Below are positions 56,970-64,000 of a DNA stretch of 64,000 nucleotides, in pieces. The notes under the pieces were generated by a model that was not told where the DNA came from, did not search any database, and saw nothing but the letters and a program-made list of their open reading frames with translations. Location of the stretch: NCBI RefSeq assembly GCF_030816965.1, contig NZ_JAUSYQ010000002.1, forward strand, positions 5,243,501-5,307,500. The letters are read 5' to 3'. The stretch's first letter is position 1. Every line of letters begins with the position of its first letter. This stretch comes from Streptomyces canus. GTDB taxonomy: Bacteria; Actinomycetota; Actinomycetes; Streptomycetales; Streptomycetaceae. The position numbers were made by a program, and so were the translations under genes.

Positions 56970-58403
56970 CTATCGGCTGGTGGGGGTGGAGCGGCGGCGG
57001 CCACGCGCGGGCCGGCTGCTACGGCTCCGCCCGGGGGCCCCGGAGCGCTTGGGCGGCTCGGCGGCGGCCGGGACGGGGAGGGTGACGGGCACGCCGGAGG
57101 GGGTGCGGGCGCCGGTGATGCGGTTCAGCTCGGCCTCGCCCGGGCGGACCCGGGTGGTCTGCGCGGTGACGCCGGCGTCGGACATCAGACGGTCCACCGC
57201 GCGCCGCTGGTGCGGCAGGACCAGGGTGACGACGGTGCCGGACTCGCCGGCGCGTGCCGTACGGCCGCCGCGGTGCAGGTAGTCCTTGTGGTCGCCGGGC
57301 GGGTCGAAGTTGACGACGAGGTCGACGTCGTCGACGTGGATCCCGCGGGCCGCGACGTTGGTGGCCACCAGGACCGTCACCTGGCCGTCCTTGAACTGGC
57401 CGAGGGTCCGGGTGCGCTGCGGCTGGGACTTGCCGCCGTGCAGCGCCGAGGCCCGCACACCCACCGACAGCAGGTGCTTGGCCAGCCGCTCCGCCGCGTG
57501 CTTGGTGTCCAGGAACATGATCACGCGGCCGTCGCGGGCGGCGATCTCGGTGGCGGTGGCGTGCTTGTCGTCGTCACGGACGTGCAGGAGATGGTGCTCC
57601 ATGGTGGTGACGGTGCCCGAGGAGGGATCGACCGAGTGGACCACCGGATCGTGCAGATAGCGGCGCACCAGCAGGTCGATGTTGCGGTCGAGCGTGGCCG
57701 AGAACAGCATCCGCTGGCCGTCGGGACGGACCTGGTCGAGCAGGTAGGTGACCTGAGGCATGAAGCCCATGTCGGTCATCTGGTCGGCCTCGTCCAGGAC
57801 GGTCATCGTCACCTGGCTCAGGCTGCAGTCGCCGCGCTCGATGAGGTCCTTGAGCCTGCCGGGGGTCGCGACGAGGAGCTCGGCGCCGGCCCGCAGCGCG
57901 GACGCCTGCCGGCCGATCGACATGCCGCCGACGACGGTCGCCGCGCGCAGGCGCAGCGCCCGCGCGTAAGGCGTGAGCGCGTCGGTGACCTGCTGGGCCA
58001 GTTCGCGGGTCGGTACGAGGACCAGGGCGAGCGGATGCCGGGGCTCGGCACGCCGGCCGTCCAGGCGGGCGAGCAGCGGCAGACCGAAGGCGAGCGTCTT
58101 GCCCGAGCCGGTGCGGCCACGGCCCAGGACGTCACGGCCGGCCAGGGAGTTGGGCAGGGTCGCCGCCTGGATGGGGAAGGGCGTGGTCACACCCTCGGCG
58201 CGGAGCGCGGCCTGCAGACGCTCGGGCAGGTCGAGGTCGGTGAACTCCTCCACCGCGGGCAGCGCCTCGGTGAGGGTGGTGGGGAGGGTGAACTCACCGC
58301 CGGGTGCGGCGGCCGGACGCGAGCGCTGGTGGCTCGCTCCACGGGAGGAGCGGAAACGGGACGTGTTGTTCCCGTTGTTCCCGGTGCGACGGGTGCGGTT
58401 CAT
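56970..58403 (-). CDS. DEAD-box RNA helicase
   Basis: A 477-residue helicase starting at ATG 58401-58403 with GAGGAAGG upstream. The first 40 residues are basic and Asn/Gly/Arg-rich. Motifs: Q-motif region TPFPIQAATLPN, motif I GRTGSGKT, motif Ia PTRELAQQ, motif II DEAD in VLDEADQM, motif III SAT, motif V ARGIHVDDVDLVVNFD and motif VI HRGGRTARAG. The C-terminus is Arg/Ser/Pro-rich (RSRSSRPARGRRRSTPTSR) and probably binds RNA. It lies between the SCO5918-family gene and a CspA-type gene in the same direction, like SCO5919. Confidence 0.93.
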   Translation of the reverse strand: MNRTRRTGNNGNNTSRFRSSRGASHQRSRPAAAPGGEFTLPTTLTEALPAVEEFTDLDLPERLQAALRAEGVTTPFPIQAATLPNSLAGRDVLGRGRTGSGKTLAFGLPLLARLDGRRAEPRHPLALVLVPTRELAQQVTDALTPYARALRLRAATVVGGMSIGRQASALRAGAELLVATPGRLKDLIERGDCSLSQVTMTVLDEADQMTDMGFMPQVTYLLDQVRPDGQRMLFSATLDRNIDLLVRRYLHDPVVHSVDPSSGTVTTMEHHLLHVRDDDKHATATEIAARDGRVIMFLDTKHAAERLAKHLLSVGVRASALHGGKSQPQRTRTLGQFKDGQVTVLVATNVAARGIHVDDVDLVVNFDPPGDHKDYLHRGGRTARAGESGTVVTLVLPHQRRAVDRLMSDAGVTAQTTRVRPGEAELNRITGARTPSGVPVTLPVPAAAEPPKRSGAPGRSRSSRPARGRRRSTPTSR

Positions 58404-58537
58404 GGGAGGGGAACCTTCCTCGATGCGTGCGGCACGTGTCGAGGAATTCCTCCGGGGCGCGGCGAAACCGCACGAGAATTCGCAAGAAAGAGCCGGGGAG
58501 AAACGAAGAAATCAGATTCTTCGGGACAATGGGACAG

Positions 58538-58564
58538 GGCCCGCACCCCAAGAGTGCGGGCCCC
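58538..58564 (-). terminator. Hairpin terminator after the CspA gene
   Basis: GGGCCCGCAC (58538-58547) pairs with GTGCGGGCCC (58555-58564) over a 7-base loop, 23 bases after the CspA stop codon on the minus strand. It should end the cold-shock message before the helicase gene. Confidence 0.75.
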
Positions 58565-58587
58565 AGCCGTGAAGATACGCGTCAGCG

Positions 58588-58791
58588 TCAGGCGGGAACG
58601 ATGTTCTCGGCCTGCGGGCCCTTCTGGCCCTGCGTGACGTCGAAGGTAACCTTCTGGCCTTCCTGAAGCTCGCGGAAGCCGGAGGTGGCGATGTTCGAGT
58701 AGTGCGCGAACACGTCGGCGCCGCCGCCGTCCTGCTCGATGAAGCCGAAGCCCTTTTCCGCGTTGAACCACTTCACGGTGCCAGATGCCAT
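58588..58791 (-). CDS. CspA-family cold-shock protein
   Basis: A 67-residue protein starting at ATG 58789-58791 with AGGGAGA upstream. [34 protein letters not shown] contains RNP1 (KGFGFIEQ) and RNP2 (VFAHYS), the aromatic patches that bind single-stranded RNA and DNA. The leader of about 150-200 bases has AT-rich stretches and a CCGGAAGACCGG palindrome near 58874-58885, as expected for a temperature-responsive leader. It acts as an RNA chaperone and is next to a DEAD-box helicase, a common cold-adaptation pair. Confidence 0.95.
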   Translation of the reverse strand: MASGTVKWFNAEKGFGFIEQDGGGADVFAHYSNIATSGFRELQEGQKVTFDVTQGQKGPQAENIVPA

Positions 58792-59040
58792 ATTGAATCT
58801 CCCTAGGGGGCAGTGCCGGGACCCGCACTGTACGGACCCCGAGTCGCCGCGATGGACTCCCCTCCGGAAGACCGGAAAGACGCCGGGGAACTTCATAGAA
58901 ATTCTCCGGAAACCAAAACTGCAACTTTTATCACGGTAACACACGGTAGGTGGGCGGATCTACATCGGCCCGAATTCTGGTGGCGCCCGGGCTGAAAACT
59001 TCGCCGCGCCCCGCACGTGATTCTGTTGCGGCCGCGACAG

Positions 59041-59361
59041 TTATTCGTTCGGCCGCCGACGCACCTCCTCGTTCAGACGGAGGGCCTCGGCGAGCCGGTC
59101 CTCCAGAGTGATGATGCGGCAGGCCGCCTCGACGGGGGTGCCCTGGTCGACGAGTTCACGGGCCCGGGCGGCGATACGCAACTGGCCCTTGGAGTACCGG
59201 CGGTGACCGCCCTCCGAGCGCAGCGGCGTGATCAGTTCCGCCTCGCCGACGGCCCGGAGGAAGGCGGGGGTGATGCCGAGGATCTCGGCGGCCCGCCCCA
59301 TCGTGTAGGCGGGGTAGTCGTCGTCATCGAGATGGTCGACGGGAGAGGTCTCGGCGGGCAT
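59041..59361 (-). CDS. MerR-type DNA-binding protein without effector domain
   Basis: A 106-residue protein starting at ATG 59359-59361 with AAGGTG upstream. The winged helix-turn-helix is in YTMGRAAEILGITPAFLRAVGEAELITPLRSEGGHRRYSKGQLRIAARARELVDQG (about residues 16-71), followed by a helix EDRLAEALRLNEEVRRR. It lacks the metal or drug-binding C-terminal domain of larger MerR proteins, so it resembles compact Streptomyces MerR regulators. It follows the cold-shock cluster in the same direction. A GTCACA/TGTGAC pair brackets its probable promoter. Confidence 0.85.
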   Translation of the reverse strand: MPAETSPVDHLDDDDYPAYTMGRAAEILGITPAFLRAVGEAELITPLRSEGGHRRYSKGQLRIAARARELVDQGTPVEAACRIITLEDRLAEALRLNEEVRRRPNE

Positions 59362-59707
59362 GGCACCTTCGTTTCGGGGGCGCGTCCAGGGGCCCGGCGG
59401 GCTCGGCACCGATGCGGTCCCCAGGTGGTCACAACCCTAACGGCGGCATGCATGCATATGTGACGCGGCTAAGGCAGACTTTTGCGGCCTGCTGAAGATC
59501 CCAGGAGGCGGCTCCGAGACGTGACGTGATCCACAACGCATCTTTCGGCGGCTGCTCGCGGGTGCCTCCGTGTCCACCGGTGCCACCGGTGCCCCCTGCG
59601 CCCGCCGGGTGCCCCGTCCCCGTGCCCGCCCGGATCGCCGCCCCCAGGGCCTCCGGCCGGTCGGCAACCGGGGCCGACGACCCGCACGTACGCCCTCGCC
59701 GGTCTGC
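59362..59707. other. 346-base gap without a gene
   Basis: No gene is supported. Near the MerR gene the minus strand has TAGGGT as a possible -10 and the alternating run CATGCATGCAT (59447-59457), bracketed by GTCACA and TGTGAC. The part 59570-59640 is a low-complexity run of CCACCGGTGCC-like repeats. The stop of the FMN reductase gene is at 59708. Confidence 0.55.
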
Positions 59708-60304
59708 TCAGGCTGGGTACGGCGTGGTCTCGCGGGCTGAGCGCAGGGCGCCTGCCCACCAGGACAGTTGCTCCAGGAGGGTCTTGGCGTATCCGGCGGC
59801 CTCGGGGTCGACGGGGCGGCCGTCCTGCCAGGCGGTGAAGTAGTTGGGGAAGGCGAGACCGTCGCGGACGGTCACCGCGTGCAGTTCGGTCAGGACGTTC
59901 TCCAGGTGGAGCACGGCGTGCCGGCCGCCCGCCGCGCCGCCGTAGCTGACGAAGGCGACGGGCTTGGCCGTCCACTGGGTGAAGTGCCAGTCGATCGCGG
60001 CCTTCAGGGACGCGGGGTAACTGTGGTTGTACTCCGGCGTGACCACGATGAACGCGTCGGCGTCCTCCAGAGCCGCCGTCAGCGACTCCATCCCGGCCGG
60101 CCGCGGGTAGTCGTCCCCGGCGTACTTCGGTGACACCGCGGGCAGTGACAACGGCACGTCGATCCCGGCCAGATCGACGACCTCCACCTCGAAACCCCCG
60201 TGCGCCGCGGCCTGTTCGGCCACCCATGAGGCCACGACCGGTCCGAACCGTCCCTCCCGGACGCTTCCGACGATGACCACCAGCTTGTGCTTGTCGTTTT
60301 CCAT
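59708..60304 (-). CDS. NADPH-dependent FMN reductase
   Basis: A 198-residue flavodoxin-fold enzyme starting at ATG 60302-60304 (MENDKHKLVVIVGSVREGRFG); GTG 60311-60313 is an alternative. FMN-binding motifs are GSVREGR (about 13-19), TPEYNHSYPASLKAAIDW (about 87-105) and SYGGAAGGRH (about 119-128). It reduces FMN, quinones or similar compounds with NADPH. It is divergent from an XRE/MmyB-type regulator, a pairing very common in Streptomyces and consistent with local control of the reductase. Confidence 0.92.
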   Translation of the reverse strand: MENDKHKLVVIVGSVREGRFGPVVASWVAEQAAAHGGFEVEVVDLAGIDVPLSLPAVSPKYAGDDYPRPAGMESLTAALEDADAFIVVTPEYNHSYPASLKAAIDWHFTQWTAKPVAFVSYGGAAGGRHAVLHLENVLTELHAVTVRDGLAFPNYFTAWQDGRPVDPEAAGYAKTLLEQLSWWAGALRSARETTPYPA

Positions 60305-60404
60305 GTCCACCACGATCGGATCCCGCCGAGGCCGCAGCCAGACCGGGTGCAGGCTGGCCCCCGCAGGGCCACCCTGAGCTCTCGGCGGGCGGCGGGGGCG
60401 GTCC

Positions 60405-60410
60405 TATGCT
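60405..60410 (+). promoter_or_regulatory. -10 element for a leaderless transcript
   Basis: TATGCT lies six bases before ATG 60417, so the message should start at the start codon. No ribosome site is seen. Confidence 0.5.
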
Positions 60411-60416
60411 CGGGAC

Positions 60417-61253
60417 ATGGGGACACCTCTGGGGGATTTCATCCGTGCCAAGCGGGACAGCACCCAGCCGGCGGATCTGGGCCTGCCCGACCGCGGCCGC
60501 CGCCGGTCACCGGGGCTGCGGCGACTGGACCTCGCCGCCCGGGCCGGCATCAGCGTCGAATACCTGACCCGGATCGAGCAGGGCCGCGACCGCAACCCTT
60601 CGATCGCGGTGGTCAACGCTCTGGCCGACGCGCTCAGCCTCGGCCCCGCCGAGCGCAACCACCTGCGCTATCTCACGAAGATCAGCGGCGGTGAGTGCGT
60701 CGCTCACACCAGGCCCGCCCCGCCGCCGCGCCGGGTACGGCCCTCCGTCCTGCGGACGCTGCGCCTCCTGGAGCCGGGCATCGCGCTGGTGACCAACCGG
60801 CTGGGCGACGTCCTCGCCCACACCAGTGCGTTCGAGGCGGTGACGAGCGGAACCGGACTGCTCGACTCCGACACCCCGAACCTCACCCGGTACGTCTTCA
60901 CCGACCCCCGCGCCCGGTCGTTCTTCCCCGACTGGGACGCCGTCGCGGACGAGCAGGCCTTCGACCTGTGGCTCGGCCCGTCCCTCAACACCTACGAATG
61001 GTTCACCGCGGAACTCGCACCCGTCGCCGGCCCCGACCTCACCCGGCGCCTGAACCAGCACGTCGTTCCGCAGCGCGGGGATCTCCGGCTCCACCATCCC
61101 TCCGGACGCGAACTCCGGCTGGTCCGCGAGACACTCGAACTCTCCGCGGACGCACAGCAGTTGGTCGTCCTCCTCCCCGCGGACGAGGCGACGGCCCAGA
61201 CCGTCGACGACCTGCGCCGTCCGGCCCACGGCGGACTCCGTGCCATCTCCTGA
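60417..61253 (+). CDS. XRE-family regulator with MmyB-like ligand-binding domain
   Basis: A 278-residue regulator starting at ATG 60417 (MGTPLGDFIRAKRDSTQPADL). Residues about 10-80 are the helix-turn-helix (GLRRLDLAARAGISVEYLTRIEQGRDRNPS). Residues about 105-270 are an MmyB-type ligand-binding domain (PSVLRTLRLLEPGIALVTNRLGDVLAHTSAFEAVT, DTYEWF-like NTYEWFTAELAP, RRLNQHVVPQRGDLRLHHP), a PAS-like pocket that binds fatty-acid-like or aromatic ligands in this family. It is divergent from the FMN reductase it probably controls, and the transcript looks leaderless. Confidence 0.9.
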   Translation: MGTPLGDFIRAKRDSTQPADLGLPDRGRRRSPGLRRLDLAARAGISVEYLTRIEQGRDRNPSIAVVNALADALSLGPAERNHLRYLTKISGGECVAHTRPAPPPRRVRPSVLRTLRLLEPGIALVTNRLGDVLAHTSAFEAVTSGTGLLDSDTPNLTRYVFTDPRARSFFPDWDAVADEQAFDLWLGPSLNTYEWFTAELAPVAGPDLTRRLNQHVVPQRGDLRLHHPSGRELRLVRETLELSADAQQLVVLLPADEATAQTVDDLRRPAHGGLRAIS

Positions 61254-61584
61254 CGCGAACGCCACCCGGAGGCCGGGCACCTGATGCAGCGCCCCGGGTG
61301 AGCGTCGCCCCGACAGGAGACCGACGCCGCCGCCCTCGAGGCCGGCTCACATCCCGGCCAGGGCTCGTCGCGGGACTCGGTGAGCTCCTGTCGGTGACGA
61401 GCGACCTATCGGACCGCCGCCGACCGGTGTTCGATTGTTGGCGTCATGCCATACCCTGCATCTTCGGTGAGCCGGGCTTCTCAGGGTGGACACAGGAACC
61501 CGGGACCACGATCCTTCCCTCTTCCTCAGTCGGGCGGGCGGTTTTCTGACGGGCATCTAGTGAAATTGGCCGAAATTGATATAT
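61254..61584. other. 331-base gap without a gene
   Basis: No gene is supported; frames across it are shadows of the regulator gene. The last 30 bases before 61585 are markedly AT-rich (GAAATTGGCCGAAATTGATATATATG), which probably marks the PAP2 promoter. Confidence 0.6.
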
Positions 61585-62943
61585 ATGCCACCGCAGATTG
61601 ATTCGCGGGCGAGACTCTGGGCCGTGGCGGCTGTCGTGGCCCTCGGGTTCTTCGTCGCGCTGGAGCTCACCGCGCGTCACTACGGCCTGCCGGGACCGCT
61701 CACCACCCAGGCGCGAGAGCTGATGGGCCCGCCCAAATCAGGCCCGATGCTGTACGCCGGCCTGGCCCTGATGATGGTGGTGCTCACCTGGCGGCAACGG
61801 TTCATCGTGACGGGTGCCGCGGTCGGCATCGACCTCGCCTTCGCGGTGGTCCGGTGGATCTTCGACGTCAAGGTGACCCACGGCCATCCCTTCGGCAACG
61901 GCGCGCTGTGGGTGCTCCTGGGCTGCGCGGTCATCGCCGTCACCCGCCGCACCGGCCGGGAACGTGTCCTGCTGCTGAAGGGGGTCGGACTGGGCCTGCT
62001 GCTGGTGGCCGGCCGCAAGACCGGTGACACCTGGCTCCTCATCACCGCGAAGAGCCGGCCGGAGGTGCTGGACCCCTATCTGGCGAACGCCGACCACGCC
62101 CTGGGCAACCCGTCGTGGATCATGGGCCGGATCGTCACGGCCACCGGAGCGATCGGCTTCAACTTCCTCGACACCATCTACGGCCAGCTCGCGGTGGCCG
62201 CGGTGGTCGTCGCGCTGTACCAACTGCGCAACGTGGCGGCGGAGCGCTGCTTCCCGCGCCACCACCTGGTGCGCACCTTCCTGCTGATCGGCCTGCTCGG
62301 ACCGGCCGTCTACATGATCTTCCCGGTGGTCGGCCCGGTCTTCGCCTACGGCACCGGCACCGACCACTGGGCGTCGATCGCCCTGTGGTCGCCGCAGATA
62401 CCGAGCGACGGGCACTGGGCGGTGGCGAACCTGTGGCCGCAGACACCGCCGCCGATATCCGCCCCCCACTCCATACCCTTCGACGAGGTCACCCCCCGCA
62501 ACTGCATGCCCAGCCTGCACACGGCGTGGGCCACCGCGATCTTCATCCATTCCCGCAAGGGCCCACGCCTGCTGCGCTATGCGGGCACCTTCTGGCTGAT
62601 CGCCACCCTCTGCGCCACGCTGGGCTTCGGCTACCACTACGGCGTGGACCTCGTCGCCGGCGTGGTGTTCACCCTCACCATCGAGGCGGGACTGCGCTCG
62701 TTCGACCGCGACTGGGACCGGTCCGGGCTGCGGCTGACCGCCTACGGCGCGACGGTCTTCGTCGCGCTCCTGGTGTCGTACCGCTTCCTGCCCGTGCGCA
62801 TGGCCGAGTACCCCTGGCTGGCCGGACCGCTTCTCCTGCTGGCGATGGTCTCGGTGATCTACGGCTATGTCCGCACCGTCGCCCGGTGGGAACCGGCGAC
62901 CGCGCCGGTGCGACAGCCGCAGCCGGAGCCCGAACTGCTGTGA
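61585..62943 (+). CDS. PAP2-superfamily membrane phosphatase/inositolphosphotransferase-like
   Basis: A 452-residue membrane protein starting at ATG 61585 (MPPQIDSRARLWAVAAVVALG). It has about ten hydrophobic segments. The PAP2 signature is in NCMPSLHTAWATAIFIH (about 308-324) and GFGYHYGVDLVAGVVF (about 351-366), which carry the catalytic His residues. The N-terminal KTGDTW at about 150 is the first motif. Such proteins remove phosphate from lipids or transfer inositol phosphate to them. It ends 19 bases before the convergent gene stop at 62963. Confidence 0.88.
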   Translation: MPPQIDSRARLWAVAAVVALGFFVALELTARHYGLPGPLTTQARELMGPPKSGPMLYAGLALMMVVLTWRQRFIVTGAAVGIDLAFAVVRWIFDVKVTHGHPFGNGALWVLLGCAVIAVTRRTGRERVLLLKGVGLGLLLVAGRKTGDTWLLITAKSRPEVLDPYLANADHALGNPSWIMGRIVTATGAIGFNFLDTIYGQLAVAAVVVALYQLRNVAAERCFPRHHLVRTFLLIGLLGPAVYMIFPVVGPVFAYGTGTDHWASIALWSPQIPSDGHWAVANLWPQTPPPISAPHSIPFDEVTPRNCMPSLHTAWATAIFIHSRKGPRLLRYAGTFWLIATLCATLGFGYHYGVDLVAGVVFTLTIEAGLRSFDRDWDRSGLRLTAYGATVFVALLVSYRFLPVRMAEYPWLAGPLLLLAMVSVIYGYVRTVARWEPATAPVRQPQPEPELL

Positions 62944-62962
62944 AACGCCGCCTACGCCCGGA

Positions 62963-64000
62963 TCAGCCGCCCACCCGCTCGATCCACTCGCTGCTGCCCA
63001 GCGGATAGTCGTAACCCGGGCGGCCCACATCGGCGCTGGTGCGGAACGGCCTGCCGGCGTTGTCGATGCGGACGGTGCCGCTGCGGTCGCCGCTGGACCA
63101 GTCCAGGCTGAGGTCCCAGCGGACGTCGTGCGCCGTGGTGTGGGCGGTGACGTAGAAGACCTCCGGGTCGGACTCGCTGACCTTGTAGGGGAAGTCGCGC
63201 TGGCCGTTCTTGACGGTGACGGTGGGACTGCCGTCGTCCAGGTCGACGTCGAACGACTTGGTGCCGACACCGCCGCCGCAGCCGACGCCCATCGAGTAGT
63301 CGTTCCAGGCGAGCGGCGCGCCCTTGGTGAGGACGCGGACGTGCAGGGAGTTCAGGACGACGGTGCCCTCGCCGGTGCCCTGGACGGTGAGCGCGACCCG
63401 CTGCTCGCCGGAGGAGACCGCCCCGTAGGCGGCGGACCAGCGCGGCGCGTCCTGCTCGCTCGCCGGCGGGCCGACCTGCTCGGAGTCGCTGTCGACGAGG
63501 AAGTGCTGGCTGCACGGGTCCTCGTAGACGTAGGGGCGGATGGCGACGGCGAGGGGGACGGCGGTGGCGGGCCGGTTCGCGCCCTGTTCGCCGTCGCCCG
63601 TCGAGGCGCTGGACCCGGCATCCCCTGAACCGGCCGTCCCGGTGGGGGAGACGGAGGCCGGTGCGGACGGCTTGGGTCCGCTTCCGCTCGGGGACGGGGT
63701 GGCGGAAGGCTTCGCGGGCTCGCCGACGTCCGGGGTGCCGGTGACCGTCGGCGTCGTGGTGTCCCCGGCGCGGACGGCCACCGGACGCAGGGCAAATGCG
63801 ACGGCACCCAGCGCGGCGACCACCGCGACGGCGGCGATCAGCGCGGTACGGCGACGGCGGAGCCACGAGGGCCGTCGAGGAGGCACGGCCACGGCCGCCG
63901 TATCGATGACGACCGGCTCACCGTTCTCGCCCTGTGCGGGTTCCGCCGTACCGTCCGAACCGGCTTGCTGAGCGGGCCCCCGCGTCGCGCCCTGATCCGT
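62963..64000 (-). CDS. Membrane-anchored exported protein, 5' end outside the window
   Basis: The frame ends at TGA 62963-62965 and stays open to the window edge, where the first codons read TDQGATRGPAQQAG; an ATG may lie just beyond. About 35 cytoplasmic residues lead to WLRRRRTALIAAVAVVAALGAVAFALR, a membrane segment, then a Ser/Thr/Pro spacer and a strand-rich exported domain with CSQHFLVDSDSEQVGPP, GVGCGGGVGTKSFDVDLDDG and SLDWSSGDRSGTVRIDNAGRPF. An internal GTG at 63892 could be an alternative start. It resembles exported Streptomyces proteins of unknown role. Confidence 0.75.
   Translation of the reverse strand, partial: TDQGATRGPAQQAGSDGTAEPAQGENGEPVVIDTAAVAVPPRRPSWLRRRRTALIAAVAVVAALGAVAFALRPVAVRAGDTTTPTVTGTPDVGEPAKPSATPSPSGSGPKPSAPASVSPTGTAGSGDAGSSASTGDGEQGANRPATAVPLAVAIRPYVYEDPCSQHFLVDSDSEQVGPPASEQDAPRWSAAYGAVSSGEQRVALTVQGTGEGTVVLNSLHVRVLTKGAPLAWNDYSMGVGCGGGVGTKSFDVDLDDGSPTVTVKNGQRDFPYKVSESDPEVFYVTAHTTAHDVRWDLSLDWSSGDRSGTVRIDNAGRPFRTSADVGRPGYDYPLGSSEWIERVGG

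Overview
The window is a stretch of a Streptomyces (or very close actinobacterial) chromosome. The evidence is the very high GC content with almost invariable G/C at third codon positions, the many GTG starts, and the many Streptomyces-type families: SCO5918-like protein next to a DEAD-box helicase and a CspA protein, TerB/TerD, DUF2637, DUF4142, DUF4232, DUF4328, DUF6445, DUF6479, an LAETG sortase substrate, a PAS/GAF/SpoIIE phosphatase and an MmyB-type regulator. Both ends cut through genes. I see no tRNA, rRNA or CRISPR array. Most of it is single genes or short pairs rather than long operons, so it reads as chromosome-arm housekeeping and accessory content rather than a biosynthetic cluster.

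Layout. 1-5 kb: membrane proteins, an unknown two-part protein, a decayed peptidase fragment, a TerB-like protein and an XRE-TPR regulator divergent from a tiny secreted protein. 5-9 kb: GAF-ANTAR protein with repeats in its N-terminus, a lipoprotein, and a TetR/EamA exporter pair with two operator copies. 9-11.6 kb: an AT-rich island, a DUF2637 membrane protein and an atypical GHKL ATPase. 11.7-16 kb: a ThrRS lacking its editing domain, preceded by a threonine-rich leader ORF and a strong hairpin; a nucleoside hydrolase; a Ni/Co permease under a cobalamin riboswitch, divergent from an ArsR sensor. 16-27 kb: small conserved proteins, a LAETG wall protein, a GH13 glucosidase, lipoproteins and an orphan sugar-binding protein.

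27-33 kb: a two-component system and a CPBP membrane protease share an identical palindrome, and the histidine kinase 3' end is duplicated in degenerate form in front of the regulator gene; then a sigma factor with a CU044_5270 partner and a MhuD-type haem monooxygenase. 33-49 kb: pectate lyase, stand-alone TrpF, a large secreted golvesin-type protein, a TAP-like peptidase, a frameshifted MMPL transporter, an orphan kinase, inositol phosphatase, TerD, a surface protein and a small SH3-like protein followed by an in-frame ORF with no normal start. 49-52.4 kb: acyltransferase, zinc ribbon, and a TnpB-only insertion sequence whose tnpB is broken by a 38-bp palindromic repeat that also occurs at 2.57 kb. 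52.5-64 kb: ABC-2-like membrane protein, SpoIIE phosphatase, the SCO5918/helicase/CspA/MerR cluster, an FMN reductase with its divergent MmyB-type regulator, a PAP2 enzyme and a partial membrane-anchored protein.

The most interesting regulatory systems are the putative threonine attenuator at 11.79-11.90 kb, the palindrome pair at 27.19 and 29.63 kb, and the riboswitch plus ArsR metal control at 15.4-15.6 kb. All functional assignments rest on reading the translated sequence and remembered family features; no search was run.
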